A stretch of 42,724 bases of DNA from Negativicutes bacterium (GCA_009929485.1 SAAJ01000027.1:1-42724), one strand, 5' to 3'. Counted from the first letter of the stretch, positions 31,642-39,996 are shown. Notes: a model not told the origin generated them from the letters alone. Numbers and translations: made by a program.

Positions 31642-32487
31642 ATGGAACATCCCCAACCCAACCAGCTCGCGCTTTTTATTGACGGCGAAAATACCAAACC
31701 TGATTTTGAACAGTTGCTTTCTTTTTGCAGCTCATATGGAGAAATACGCCTTGCTCGCATTTACGGCAACCGAGATTTGTTGCGCATTTCCCGCTGGCAA
31801 AAAGCCTGCAAGCAATTCCATTTTGAACCGGTTTACTCCGAAAAAGGACAAAAAAACAGCGCCGACATGCTTTTAGTGGTCGACGCTGTAGAAACTTTGT
31901 ATCGTTATCCGGAAATCACCACGTATGTCATTGCTTCTGTAGACTCTGATTTCCTAGCGCTCGTCCATCGGCTTCGTAAGCACAAGAAACAAACCATCGG
32001 TATTTCCACGAGCTATCCTCCTGCCTTACTGCGGGGAGCATTCCATGAGTATCATACTTTGCTACGCCCGGAGTGGGACGTATTTGAATTTTGCGCTCAA
32101 CAATTCTATCTGGCTTATTTAGACTGTCAGGTTTATGATGGCTGGGCCTTAGCCGATGAAATATTTTTTTCTTTGCCGGATCCAGTGCCATTTTTACAAC
32201 GCTTGCACCAAATGGGTTTTGATAGCTTTTTCTCCTTCCTGAAAAACTGCCGAATGTTTTCTATCCACAAGGAGAAAATGCATTTACCCAAAAGTCAGAT
32301 TGTATCCTATTGGATACGCAATCCATTTGAGCTCTTTTCAGAACCAGCAACAGAAAATATTCAGCCCCAATTCCAACAATATGCCCATGATTATTACATG
32401 CGAAATCAGCGCCACGTTTCTACAGGCATTCCTGGTTTGCTACGCCAATTTGCGTCAGCACCACCAGCGCAGACACTAGATTCATAG
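31642..32487 (+). CDS. NYN-domain protein (LabA/DUF88-type)
   Basis: A 281-residue protein from ATG 31642, where AAGGAG sits about 10 nt upstream; the frame opens at 31570 but lacks a site. The NYN nuclease core has its acidic residues in place: D in LALFIDGEN, D in NSADMLLVVDAV, and D in IASVDSDFLALVH. PIN-like NYN domains bind a metal and cleave RNA. The C-terminal part (about 170-280) is probably an OST-HTH/LOTUS-like or unknown helical domain. It stands alone between the IS3 element and the UvrX gene. Function beyond a likely RNA nuclease is unknown. Confidence 0.85.
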   Translation: MEHPQPNQLALFIDGENTKPDFEQLLSFCSSYGEIRLARIYGNRDLLRISRWQKACKQFHFEPVYSEKGQKNSADMLLVVDAVETLYRYPEITTYVIASVDSDFLALVHRLRKHKKQTIGISTSYPPALLRGAFHEYHTLLRPEWDVFEFCAQQFYLAYLDCQVYDGWALADEIFFSLPDPVPFLQRLHQMGFDSFFSFLKNCRMFSIHKEKMHLPKSQIVSYWIRNPFELFSEPATENIQPQFQQYAHDYYMRNQRHVSTGIPGLLRQFASAPPAQTLDS

Positions 32488-32497
32488 CATTTAGCTT

Positions 32498-33775
32498 CTA
32501 AGTACTCTCTCCCTTATGCCCGCCAACATACCCTGCCCTCTCCAGATACGTCCCTCCAGCCATAGAGCCGGCATAGAATATTACCTTTTTCCCAAACTTA
32601 TCCCGTAACCGATCTACGGTAGCATCTAAAGAATGCTGCCGTTCGTCGCCATCGAAAAACAGTTCTAGCTGCTCGTGCCCTGCAGATGATATTTTCCCCG
32701 CTGTCACGTTAACTGAACGCACAGGTTCCCCATGCCAGCGCTTACAAAACTCTTTTCTCGCCAAGTCACTGAGCAAGTCCGTCGAATGCTCTGGCCGAAC
32801 CAGCTTAATACGAGCCGTAAATCCTGGCTGCAGCTCGCGGTCCGAATAACCAATGCCAAGATACATCTCTTGGCATTTTTCTTTATGCTTGCGAAGCCTA
32901 GCGCAGATATCGCCCACCATTTCCTTAATCACAATGAGGATTTCGCTCTGGTCGTAATAGTCCCGCATCAATATTTGGTTCTTACTGTATGACGTGCTCT
33001 TGGGTTTGACCTTCTGCGCAATGATGCTGGCATCCAATCCCCAAGCATGGTAATACAGCTGCAGCCCCATTACGCCCATACTTTTTTGCAGCGCCAACGG
33101 ATCAGCGCGAGCTAACGCCTCTATCGTATAGATTCCCATGCGTTTGAGCTGGTTATCGTACCCCTTGGAGATTCCCCAAAAATCAGTCATAGGGTTTATT
33201 TTCCATACGGTTTGCGGCACCATCTCGTACGTCCACTTTGCGATCCAAGGTGACCGCTTTTTGGCCTCGTTGTCTAAAGCCAACTTGGCAAGGAGCGGAT
33301 TGTCCCCGATGCCTGCAGTCACAATCAGCCCCAGCTCGTCCTTGACCGTATGAAGAATTTTCAGCGCAATGGTTTCTGCCGGGCCAAACAGGTTGAGCGA
33401 TGCCGTCACATCTAGAATGGATTCATCAATGCTATAGACATGCAAATCTTCATCGGTCACGAATCGTCGGAAGATGTTCTGAATGTCTCGATTCCGCTGC
33501 AGGTATAGTGCCATGTTTGGCTCTACGACCATAATCGGTGAGCTCTTGGGAATCTCGAACAGGCGGCTGCCTGTTTTAATGTTGTACTCCTTTTTTACGC
33601 GTGGGCTGCTGGCAAGTACCACGGCACCAGTTCGTCGTAAATCAGAAACAACGGCTATATATGCCTCAAGCGGATCAAAGCCGCGTCGAACCGCCTCTAC
33701 AGACGCAAAGAAGGATTTTACATCGATACACAGCACAGAACGACGCGGGAATTTAGAGAAATCAACGAGACCCAT
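32498..33775 (-). CDS. Y-family DNA polymerase, UvrX-like
   Basis: A 425-residue Y-family translesion polymerase. It has the catalytic CIDVKSFFASVEAV near residue 15 and YSIDESILDVT near residue 115, with intact D and D-E metal ligands, then the HhH thumb (YTIEALARADPLALQKSMG) and the little-finger domain. The ATG at 33775 is about 7 nt from GAGGG; 33781 is the alternative. It overlaps yolD, the normal uvrX-yolD pairing of Firmicute phages and plasmids. A LexA-type box upstream of the pair points to SOS induction. Confidence 0.92.
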   Translation of the reverse strand: MGLVDFSKFPRRSVLCIDVKSFFASVEAVRRGFDPLEAYIAVVSDLRRTGAVVLASSPRVKKEYNIKTGSRLFEIPKSSPIMVVEPNMALYLQRNRDIQNIFRRFVTDEDLHVYSIDESILDVTASLNLFGPAETIALKILHTVKDELGLIVTAGIGDNPLLAKLALDNEAKKRSPWIAKWTYEMVPQTVWKINPMTDFWGISKGYDNQLKRMGIYTIEALARADPLALQKSMGVMGLQLYYHAWGLDASIIAQKVKPKSTSYSKNQILMRDYYDQSEILIVIKEMVGDICARLRKHKEKCQEMYLGIGYSDRELQPGFTARIKLVRPEHSTDLLSDLARKEFCKRWHGEPVRSVNVTAGKISSAGHEQLELFFDGDERQHSLDATVDRLRDKFGKKVIFYAGSMAGGTYLERAGYVGGHKGEST

Positions 33776-33911
33776 CTTCATCCCTCATCTGCTCGTTATG
33801 CTCAGACAGCAGCATCCCAGCCCATTTCATCATGCCCCGGTCCACGTAGAATACCTGAGCCATCTGCTGGTAGAAAGGAATCGTCATTAGATCAACAGTA
33901 TGCTCTTGCAT
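33762..33911 (-). CDS. YolD-like small protein paired with UvrX
   Basis: A 49-residue protein starting at ATG 33911 (MQEHTVDLMTIPFYQQMAQV), with GAGGTG upstream. The upstream in-frame region is noncoding and carries the LexA box. Short proteins of this kind (YolD family, 'WxGM' end, here KWAGMLLSEHNEQM) are found immediately before UvrX-type polymerases; their function is unknown. It overlaps the polymerase start, so the two are coupled. It is short for the family (about 90-110 residues), so it may be a reduced version. Confidence 0.7.
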   Translation of the reverse strand: MQEHTVDLMTIPFYQQMAQVFYVDRGMMKWAGMLLSEHNEQMRDEDGSR

Positions 33912-33939
33912 TATCATCACCTCTTGAGATAATAATATC

Positions 33940-33953
33940 AGAACGTTTGTTCG
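33940..33953 (-). promoter_or_regulatory. LexA (SOS) box upstream of yolD-uvrX
   Basis: On the minus strand CGAACAAACGTTCT matches 13 of 14 positions of the Bacillus-type SOS consensus CGAACRNRYGTTYC. It lies about 30 bp upstream of the yolD start, so the polymerase is likely LexA-repressed and induced by DNA damage. Confidence 0.8.
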
Positions 33954-33961
33954 ATGTGAAG

Positions 33962-34001
33962 AAAAAAAGGACAGCCCTGGAACCATAGTCCCAAAGGCTG
34001 T
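33962..34001 (-). terminator. Terminator after the 581-residue gene
   Basis: ACAGCC (33971-33976) and GGCTGT (33996-34001) with an inner TGG/CCA stem, followed on the minus strand by seven Ts (33962-33968). It ends the 34039-35784 transcript before the SOS operon promoter. Confidence 0.75.
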
Positions 34002-34038
34002 AATCACGATACTCCTTGATTCCCCTTCAACGTATCAA

Positions 34039-35784
34039 TCAAATCATGCCTAGCTCGCCTGCATATTGCGCTACTGCTTCATCGTAAGCGTCTTTTATTC
34101 CAGATAATGTTGGCCTTATCGTATCCCAACTTCCCATATTGTCTAGAGAATTGCTTACACCTTCTTCTAAAGCAAGACGATATCTATCTATTTGATCCAC
34201 AGTCTCCCTATCAAACAAATTCATAAAATAGCGTCGCCGCATCAAATGAACCAAATACAACCTTGTTTCTATGCCATCATTATTAGCCGGACGGAGAATA
34301 ATCGTACTAAGCTTTACGTTTTTCTCCCCCCCATCCATTCCATATCGTGTAATCGTGAAATTGTTATTGAGCGGTGTAGCACAACATTGCATCATCGTAA
34401 TAATTTTCCAAAAAGCAACCGTTTGCTTATTAGGCTCTACTATAAGTTGCATCAGCTTCATTGCGTGAGAAAACGATTTAGAGACATCAGCATCATAGCC
34501 CAAAAAGATTTGTACTTCCCGCCAGTATTGCCTTATCACTTTTTTTGCTTCATCATAAGAAACTTCACACAGAGCCACTTTGGGGTCCATAAAAAGAGGA
34601 CGAACCTTGAGCTGCTCTTCATTCAACGATTCCATTTTTATCATGGAATGTTTGAGTATATATTGAAATTGGTATAGCTTAAGTTTCATTTCTTCTTTTA
34701 GCAAATTAAACAACACTTCAGAAAATAAGCTTCCACAAAACTCTGTTTTTTCATCCTTCGGCTCAAGACTCCATATCATTCTATAAAATGCAGATATATT
34801 CTCGGGAGGATGACCGCTTAAACCTACATTGTACATTGCAGTTATAAAATCGTTATACCATTTTTCCCAAAAGCTTTTTAGCACCATATACGCTAGAGCC
34901 GCACTTTCTCCCGCCATACGCATTATTTCTTGAAGGAACTCATTCATTACGTATCTATAAGGCTTATTAGGGATAACTGCCCCTTTTGTACCATCAAATA
35001 AGTCCCACGGAATTTTATTTCGATTTTTTAGCATTGCGAAAAAGTTCATTCTATATTTTATCCGTTTTCCATCTTGATCTCGCTTGTTTTTTCGTTTTTC
35101 TTTACTTTTTTCATTATAATACTCTTTAATCGGAGGTGGTTCATAAAGAATAGACTCAAAGCAATCACACAATGATTCATATTCATTTTTACGACTCCCA
35201 ACATCAATACCCCAAAGCACTTTCAAATGATCTTTTATTGTATGATTGTTCCAATGTCTACGTCTTTGCTGATCAGTTTTTCCACTATCATTCAAACCAG
35301 CGATGCGTTTGATTTTAAAAATTTTACTATACTTTGGATTGCTTACTTTCGTAATGCGTGCATATTTTTTTGATTTCTTCAAAAAAATGCTTTTATTCAA
35401 TAGCAACAGCTTCCGTAAGCTATCGCCTTTGTATTCCATGTATTTTATCCAAAACCAAACTGCACCTATACCATATGCACTAAGATTCCGCATAGTTGTT
35501 CTTGTCTTCAGTACTTTGTTCATTTGCTCGACATTCCAAACTTTTTCACCTGACAAGTACATTTTCAAGTCCAAGGCTTCTTTCCGACATTGCAGAATAA
35601 TACTCTTAAGCATTTTATCTTCATATTCCAAATCTTCTTGCGAAAATCCGCTTTTACAATCGGTCACTATCTTCTTGAAAAAATCAGCAAATTGAGTCAG
35701 CCTCTCGTTGCTTGTATCTTCTATTGCTGCGATCAATAGGGCATCAAAAGATATTTGCAAATCTTTAAAGTTCATTAAAGCCAC
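34039..35784 (-). CDS. Unrecognised 581-residue protein
   Basis: I do not recognise this protein. It is mostly helical, with no transmembrane segments, no P-loop and no clear catalytic motif. A strongly basic stretch lies near residues 230-245 (EKRKNKRDQDGKRIKYR), and a KKSKKYARI region near 135-145. Cysteines are scattered without a zinc pattern. The GTG at 35784 is right after GGGGGC; the ATG at 35775 with spacing about 10 is equally good. It is a single-gene unit with its own terminator, lying next to the tRNA-Ser end of the island, a position often held by cargo or defence genes. A structure search is the useful next step. Confidence 0.75.
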   Translation of the reverse strand: MALMNFKDLQISFDALLIAAIEDTSNERLTQFADFFKKIVTDCKSGFSQEDLEYEDKMLKSIILQCRKEALDLKMYLSGEKVWNVEQMNKVLKTRTTMRNLSAYGIGAVWFWIKYMEYKGDSLRKLLLLNKSIFLKKSKKYARITKVSNPKYSKIFKIKRIAGLNDSGKTDQQRRRHWNNHTIKDHLKVLWGIDVGSRKNEYESLCDCFESILYEPPPIKEYYNEKSKEKRKNKRDQDGKRIKYRMNFFAMLKNRNKIPWDLFDGTKGAVIPNKPYRYVMNEFLQEIMRMAGESAALAYMVLKSFWEKWYNDFITAMYNVGLSGHPPENISAFYRMIWSLEPKDEKTEFCGSLFSEVLFNLLKEEMKLKLYQFQYILKHSMIKMESLNEEQLKVRPLFMDPKVALCEVSYDEAKKVIRQYWREVQIFLGYDADVSKSFSHAMKLMQLIVEPNKQTVAFWKIITMMQCCATPLNNNFTITRYGMDGGEKNVKLSTIILRPANNDGIETRLYLVHLMRRRYFMNLFDRETVDQIDRYRLALEEGVSNSLDNMGSWDTIRPTLSGIKDAYDEAVAQYAGELGMI

Positions 35785-35874
35785 CGCCCCCAGTCTATAA
35801 TCTCAAGCAAAGTGCATCACTTTTCATAACGGAATTTTAAAATGTGCTGCACTTACTCTGTTTTAGTTCGTCCG

Positions 35875-35892
35875 CTTGTCCTGCTTGTCCTG
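35875..35892. repeat. 9-bp tandem duplication
   Basis: CTTGTCCTG occurs twice in direct tandem. It lies in the 480-bp gap between the 581-residue gene and tRNA-Ser. On the minus strand it reads as QDKQDKRTN followed by a stop. Confidence 0.6.
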
Positions 35893-35947
35893 CAAAATAA
35901 CACCTACTACTCCCCCTTGATATATCAGGCGGAATACCAAAATCGTA

Positions 35948-35981
35948 CCGGACAGAGGACAAAACCGCCTATTTTGTCCGG
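35948..35981. repeat. Inverted repeat in tRNA-Ser flank
   Basis: GGACAAAA (35957-35964) pairs with TTTTGTCC (35972-35979), and an outer CCGGACA (35948-35954) can pair with TGTCCGG (35975-35981) instead. The rest of 35785-36271 has no convincing gene. Confidence 0.6.
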
Positions 35982-36176
35982 CTCCAAGCACCCCCTAGAG
36001 ATGCTTATTACCATGCAGTATGTGCATCAGCTTAGCATGTCGAACTGCATCACCAATACAACGTAAGTGGAATCAAAGCGCTTACGTTTATGCTAAAATT
36101 ATCGCTTTTCATTACTCCTCGCTCAGTCCCAAAAGCATAATATACCCCATTCATTTAAGCACCTCATTTTCCTTTT

Positions 36177-36198
36177 GAGGTCAAAATGAGGTCAAAAT
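36177..36198. repeat. 11-bp tandem direct repeat near tRNA-Ser
   Basis: GAGGTCAAAAT occurs twice in perfect tandem, 74 bp from the tRNA-Ser 3' end. On the minus strand the region is open and reads DFDLILTSKGK then stop, an ending I associate with tyrosine integrases. It could be an integrase arm-type site. Confidence 0.65.
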
Positions 36199-36219
36199 CG
36201 TATATTTTACTTTTGACGT

Positions 36220-36253
36220 AAAAAAAAGGCTTTGCGGCAAAATCCGCAAAGCC
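36220..36253 (-). terminator. tRNA-Ser terminator
   Basis: GGCTTTGCGG (36228-36237) and CCGCAAAGCC (36244-36253) form a 10-bp stem, followed on the minus strand by eight Ts. It lies 18 bp after the tRNA-Ser CCA end and terminates the tadA-tRNA-Ser transcript. Confidence 0.85.
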
Positions 36254-36271
36254 TTGATTTTATTGAGTTAA

Positions 36272-36361
<90 letters not shown>

Positions 36362-36366
36362 AAATG

Positions 36367-36831
36367 CTATTTTTTACGCCGTTGCCGAAAGAATTCTTTC
36401 ATAATGCCAGCGCATTCTTCCTGCCGCACTCCGGAGGTAACCTCTAACGAGTGGTTCAATGCAGGATGTTGTACGATATTGAACAAAGACTCCACAGCGC
36501 CAGCTTTAGCGTCCGCGCTTCCATAGACAAGGCGCGTAACACGGCTATTCACGAGGGCTCCCGCACACATCGAACACGGCTCAATTGTAACATAAAGCGT
36601 TGTCCCAGTCAAACGCCAGCGAGACAGTTTCTCGCAGCCTTGGCGGATCGCCAGCATCTCTGCATGCGCGGTACCGTCATGGCCGGTTTCGCGAAGATTG
36701 TGCGCCGCCGCCACTACTTGACCTTCATAGACCAATACCGCCCCGATGGGGATCTCTCCTTTTTCGGCGGCTTTACGCGCTTCTTCCAAAGCCAAGCCCA
36801 TGTAATAGTCATCCTGTTCCTGCTGCAACAT
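36367..36831 (-). CDS. tadA: tRNA adenosine(34) deaminase TadA
   Basis: A 154-residue TadA that converts A34 to inosine in tRNA-Arg(ACG). The zinc deaminase motifs are present: H56-A-E58 (Zn ligand and proton shuttle) and P85-C86-x2-C89. AVLVYEGQVVAAAHN and RLTGTTLYVTIEPC are typical. Length is normal. It is preceded by a consensus promoter at 36860-36888 and followed after 5 nt by tRNA-Ser. An essential-type core gene, it marks backbone DNA. Confidence 0.97.
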   Translation of the reverse strand: MLQQEQDDYYMGLALEEARKAAEKGEIPIGAVLVYEGQVVAAAHNLRETGHDGTAHAEMLAIRQGCEKLSRWRLTGTTLYVTIEPCSMCAGALVNSRVTRLVYGSADAKAGAVESLFNIVQHPALNHSLEVTSGVRQEECAGIMKEFFRQRRKK

Positions 36832-36859
36832 AGCCAGCCTCCGTTTTCATGCTGGGGGT

Positions 36860-36888
36860 ATTATAAAATACCCTTTTTCTCTTGTCAA
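36860..36888 (-). promoter_or_regulatory. Consensus promoter of tadA
   Basis: On the minus strand TTGACA (36883-36888) and TATAAT (36860-36865) are exactly 17 bp apart. The -35 box overlaps the stop codon of the Crp/Fnr gene. This is a full sigma-A consensus promoter, giving tadA and tRNA-Ser independent high expression. Confidence 0.88.
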
Positions 36889-37559
36889 GAAGACAGGTCA
36901 AGAAGCTGTTCTTCCTGTAACAAGACAATGCGATTCCCCTCCATCGAAATCCACTTGCGCCTTTTAAAATCACTTAAAGTACGGCTTAGGGTTTCCCGCG
37001 AGGTTCCCATCAAACCAGCCAGCTCCTGCCGGGATTCCGGTAATTCCAAAAGCGGCTTCCCTGCTGCGTCTCGATGTCCCTGCTCCCGGCTCAAGCGCAG
37101 CAATAATTCCGCCGTCCGAGCAGGCACATCCTGCAACGCCAATTCCTTGATTTTTTGCTGGGCGTACAGTAAGCGCTGACTCAACGAGCGAATCAAGAGC
37201 AACGCCAAGGCGTTGTTTTCCAAAATTAATTTTTCCAGGTCCTCATTGCGAATCAAGCCAATCCGACTGTCTTCAACCGCTATCGAAGCAGCTGGATAGG
37301 GCAGATGGTTAAATAAGAGCACTTCCGCAAAAATCTCTCCCGTTTTTAGAAATTTGATAATGTGCTCCCTCCCGTCTTCCGCCGTTTTGACAATTTTCAC
37401 TCGCCCTGTGCGCACAAAATGGAGTCCTTCTCCTGGTTCTCCTTCTAAAAAAATGCTTTCCCCTTTTTTATACGTCCTCTCCAAAACAACCGCATCAATT
37501 CGCTGTAACACCTCTGTCGGCAAATCGCCAAACAGCGGCACTTGCTTCAAATATTCCAC
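36885..37559 (-). CDS. Crp/Fnr-family transcriptional regulator
   Basis: A 224-residue regulator. The N-terminal cNMP-type beta barrel covers about 10-125 (GESIFLEGEPGEGLHFVRTGRVKI, IGLIRNEDLEKL). The C-terminal HTH_Crp is at about 165-205 (ESRQELAGLMGTSRETLSRTLSDFKRRKWI). It has no N-terminal cysteine cluster, so it is not a classical oxygen-sensing Fnr; the ligand is unknown. The start is a GTG with TAGGGATG upstream. Target genes cannot be told from this window; nhaA nearby is not obviously in its regulon. Confidence 0.93.
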   Translation of the reverse strand: MEYLKQVPLFGDLPTEVLQRIDAVVLERTYKKGESIFLEGEPGEGLHFVRTGRVKIVKTAEDGREHIIKFLKTGEIFAEVLLFNHLPYPAASIAVEDSRIGLIRNEDLEKLILENNALALLLIRSLSQRLLYAQQKIKELALQDVPARTAELLLRLSREQGHRDAAGKPLLELPESRQELAGLMGTSRETLSRTLSDFKRRKWISMEGNRIVLLQEEQLLDLSS

Positions 37560-37669
37560 TTCGCATCCCTACCGTTTCTTCATTTAGTTGCCGACCCTAT
37601 CCAAACATGTTAGAATAACTTTAATGTTAATCACATCTGTTCTTTCATGAAACTCTCAAGGAGGACTCT

Positions 37670-37891
37670 ATGAAATACCTCGATACCTTAATCCGCATGT
37701 TATCGATCTGCAAATATGGTTTAGTTATCGGCTATGTATACGCCGCTTTTGTTCTGATCTACCAAGATTACGACATAACCACTCTTTTTCTGGTTTCCTT
37801 TGCTTATCTTTTCGTCGTTGCCATCTTCGCTTTCTTTGAGCGCCAGCTGCGCAAACGCTACGATTCTATTTGCGCAAAGTTTAATTCTTAA
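37670..37891 (+). CDS. Small two-helix membrane protein
   Basis: A 73-residue protein with two hydrophobic helices (YGLVIGYVYAAFVLIY at about 15-30 and LFLVSFAYLFVVAIFAFF at about 38-56) and a basic C-terminal tail (ERQLRKRYDSICAKF). AAGGAGG lies 8 nt before the ATG, so it is a real gene. It is divergent from the Crp/Fnr gene, so the 37560-37669 spacer holds both promoters. Function unknown; such proteins often assist larger membrane proteins. Confidence 0.7.
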   Translation: MKYLDTLIRMLSICKYGLVIGYVYAAFVLIYQDYDITTLFLVSFAYLFVVAIFAFFERQLRKRYDSICAKFNS

Positions 37892-37988
37892 GAGGGCTGT
37901 GCAACGCTGCAACTCTGTCGTTTATACAAAATTCGCGACGGCTTATCCAAACCCTGTTTTTTAGCTCAAAATTTGCATAAGATAAATC

Positions 37989-38036
37989 AAAACTGCCGTT
38001 AGTAAGCAAGCATGCTCGCTTACTAACGGCAGTTTT
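37989..38036. terminator. Bidirectional terminator between the small membrane gene and nhaA
   Basis: Perfect 19-bp arms, 37989-38007 and 38018-38036, beginning AAAACTGCC and ending GGCAGTTTT. The A/T ends give a T-run on each strand. It separates the convergent genes at 37670 and 38045. Confidence 0.85.
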
Positions 38037-38044
38037 CGCATTGA

Positions 38045-39421
38045 TTACACCTGGTTTTCTAACAAGTCTTTGTTTTTTAAAGCGCGCCCGCATCCAAGCA
38101 GTAAGCCTACGCCTAAAAACGTAGATATTAAAGAAGCAAGAAGGATCGCCAATTTAGCCGATTCCAAAAAACGCACTTCCACAAAAGCCAAATTAGCAAT
38201 AAAGATAGCCATCGTAAACCCAATGCCTGCAAAACATCCCGCCGACCACATCTGCCGCCAAGACATACCATTAGGCCGTTCGGCAACGCCCAGCTTCTCC
38301 AAAAGCCAGCAAACACCTACAATTCCAACAGGCTTTCCCAGAGAAAGCCCTGCAATGATTCCTAACGACAATGGCTCAGTCACACTCCCTAATAGTTCCG
38401 GCTGAATGGTTACCCCCCCATTGGCCAAAGCAAACAACGGCAAAATGGCATAGGCAACAGCCGGATGCAGCGCATGCTCCAGCCGCTGCAAGGGGGTCCC
38501 TGCATCACGATACAGTTTAGCAATCTGGGCCAATACATCATGATAGACTGGATCTGCTAAAACCTTTTTTTCTGAAGAAACTAAGGTTTGCAACTTGCGC
38601 GTCAGCGCATCGCCTTTTTCCGCCGCCTTAGCCCTAGAAATGCGGGTGTGCACCGGAATAGCAAAGGCAGCCAGCACGCCTGCCAAAGTAGCATGTACGC
38701 CGGAAAAAAGGATCGCTCCCCACAGCAACACCGCCAACCCTAAATAAGAACTTACATTCCGCACTCCAGAACGATTTAAATAGAGCATGAACGCAAAAAT
38801 ACCCGCACCAGCTCCCAGCCATCCCCAGACTGGCGCCGGGGAATAAAACAGTCCAATTAACAAAATCGCCCCGATGTCATCCACAATAGCTAGCGCCGTC
38901 AGAAAAATTTTCATCGTAACCGGCACCCGCTTTCCTAGTAAAGACAAAACGCCCAAAGCAAATGCGATATCTGTCGCCGTAGGAATTGCCCAACCTCTTA
39001 CGGTCTCTGGGCTGCCAACTTGAAGTGCTGCAAAAAGAACTGCAGGCATAATCATGCCGCCCGCGGCGGCTGCCACCGGAAATAAGGCTTTACGCCAAAC
39101 CGACAGTTCTCCTACGAGAAGTTCTCTTTTTATTTCTAAGCCGATCAGAAAAAAGAAAATTGCCATCAAACCGTCATTGAGCCAATGGTGTAAACTTTTC
39201 TTCAAAACAAAACCGTCCAGAAAAACTCCCAAATACGATCCTTCCCACAATGCATAATACTGCTCTGCAAAACTGGAATTAGCCCAAACCATGCCAATAA
39301 CCAAAGCTACTAAAAGAAGATTCCCCCCTAACGAGTTCGCTTGCATAAACTTTTTAAAAGGTTCAGTCACAATATATTGCAACTGCCTCGCAATCCGCAA
39401 TTTCAAGCGGCTTCTACGCAT
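38045..39421 (-). CDS. nhaA: Na+/H+ antiporter NhaA
   Basis: A 458-residue NhaA with about 12 transmembrane helices. Family signatures are visible: NDGLMAIFFFLIGLEIKRE (near 80-100), PTATDIAFALGVLSLLG with the conserved Asp in TDIAFA, and FLTALAIVDDIGAI with the DD pair used for sodium and proton exchange. It exports Na+ in exchange for protons for pH and salt homeostasis. The N-terminus is basic and the C-terminal is normal. It is a single-gene unit ended by the strong terminator downstream. Confidence 0.97.
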   Translation of the reverse strand: MRRSRLKLRIARQLQYIVTEPFKKFMQANSLGGNLLLVALVIGMVWANSSFAEQYYALWEGSYLGVFLDGFVLKKSLHHWLNDGLMAIFFFLIGLEIKRELLVGELSVWRKALFPVAAAAGGMIMPAVLFAALQVGSPETVRGWAIPTATDIAFALGVLSLLGKRVPVTMKIFLTALAIVDDIGAILLIGLFYSPAPVWGWLGAGAGIFAFMLYLNRSGVRNVSSYLGLAVLLWGAILFSGVHATLAGVLAAFAIPVHTRISRAKAAEKGDALTRKLQTLVSSEKKVLADPVYHDVLAQIAKLYRDAGTPLQRLEHALHPAVAYAILPLFALANGGVTIQPELLGSVTEPLSLGIIAGLSLGKPVGIVGVCWLLEKLGVAERPNGMSWRQMWSAGCFAGIGFTMAIFIANLAFVEVRFLESAKLAILLASLISTFLGVGLLLGCGRALKNKDLLENQV

Positions 39422-39651
39422 ACCGCCACCTCCAAGCTATTTTCGCTCCCAATAATCAACCTTTTCCAAGAGTTTGCCTTGCTATTTTCCCTTAACATTC
39501 GCTTCTCCTGCACTCTCGTTTCAAGGATTTCTCTTTTATTCCTTGCGTTCCTTCTTCAACAGCTGCTTTGCTGCTTGTTTTTTCAAGCCTCATGAGCTAT
39601 AATAAAGTCCGTCGGAACAAGCGAGTTTGCCTTGTTTTGATATAGTTTCGA

Positions 39652-39726
39652 GCGGGTGTAGCTCAGTGGTAGAGTACCGGCTTCCCAAGCCGTGGGTCGA
39701 GGGTTCGAATCCCTTTACCCGCTCCA
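39652..39726 (+). tRNA. tRNA-Gly(CCC)
   Basis: A 75-nt tRNA. The acceptor is GCGGGTG/TACCCGC (one G-U) with encoded CCA. The anticodon CCC is at 39684-39686 in a TTCCCAA loop. D-arm GCTCAGTGGTAGAG and T-arm GAGGGTTCGAATCCCTT are standard. The 3' end faces the restriction-modification island, as expected of an attachment site. Confidence 0.96.
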
Positions 39727-39737
39727 GATTTTCACAA

Positions 39738-39766
39738 GCATTCAGCAAAACGCTGAATGCTTTTTT
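39738..39766 (+). terminator. tRNA-Gly terminator
   Basis: GCATTCAGC (39738-39746) and GCTGAATGC (39752-39760) form a 9-bp stem followed by six Ts. It is 11 bp after the tRNA. Confidence 0.88.
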
Positions 39767-39835
39767 ATTTGCATATTTAGTATTTTTATGCATTAGGTTT
39801 GAGTTTTAATTCTATCCTTTATATCAAAAAGAATA

Positions 39836-39863
39836 GGAGAAGCCCTTGGTGACAGGCTCCTCC
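39836..39863 (-). terminator. Possible minus-strand terminator after the hsdM island
   Basis: GGAG-A-AGCC (39836-39844) pairs with GGCT-C-CTCC (39855-39863) with one mismatch; a T-rich tract follows on the minus strand. It could end transcription from hsdM, about 215 bp upstream. The 39767-40077 gap otherwise holds only the tandem repeat. Confidence 0.5.
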
Positions 39864-39996
39864 ACAAATAACGACTATTAAATTGATATTAGTATATAAT
39901 GCGAGCTGCATAAAATCAAGTCATTTTGATTTCTTTCTTTTTCTTATTGATAACCTTGTACCTCATTTTTAGCCTTATTTTATTTCAGAACTCTTG

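Noticed and set aside
35842-36066. 74-codon plus-strand frame in the tRNA-Ser flank
   Set aside because: No ribosome site and a composition unlike neighbouring genes; the stretch contains tandem and inverted repeats instead.
36855-36876. GGGTATT/AATACCC hairpin followed by Ts on the plus strand, as a terminator
   Set aside because: Both neighbours are minus-strand genes; the same bases form the -10 region of a consensus tadA promoter, which explains them better.
36451-37179. 242-codon plus-strand open frame across tadA and crp/fnr
   Set aside because: Spans two convincing minus-strand genes and their promoter; no domain or ribosome site.
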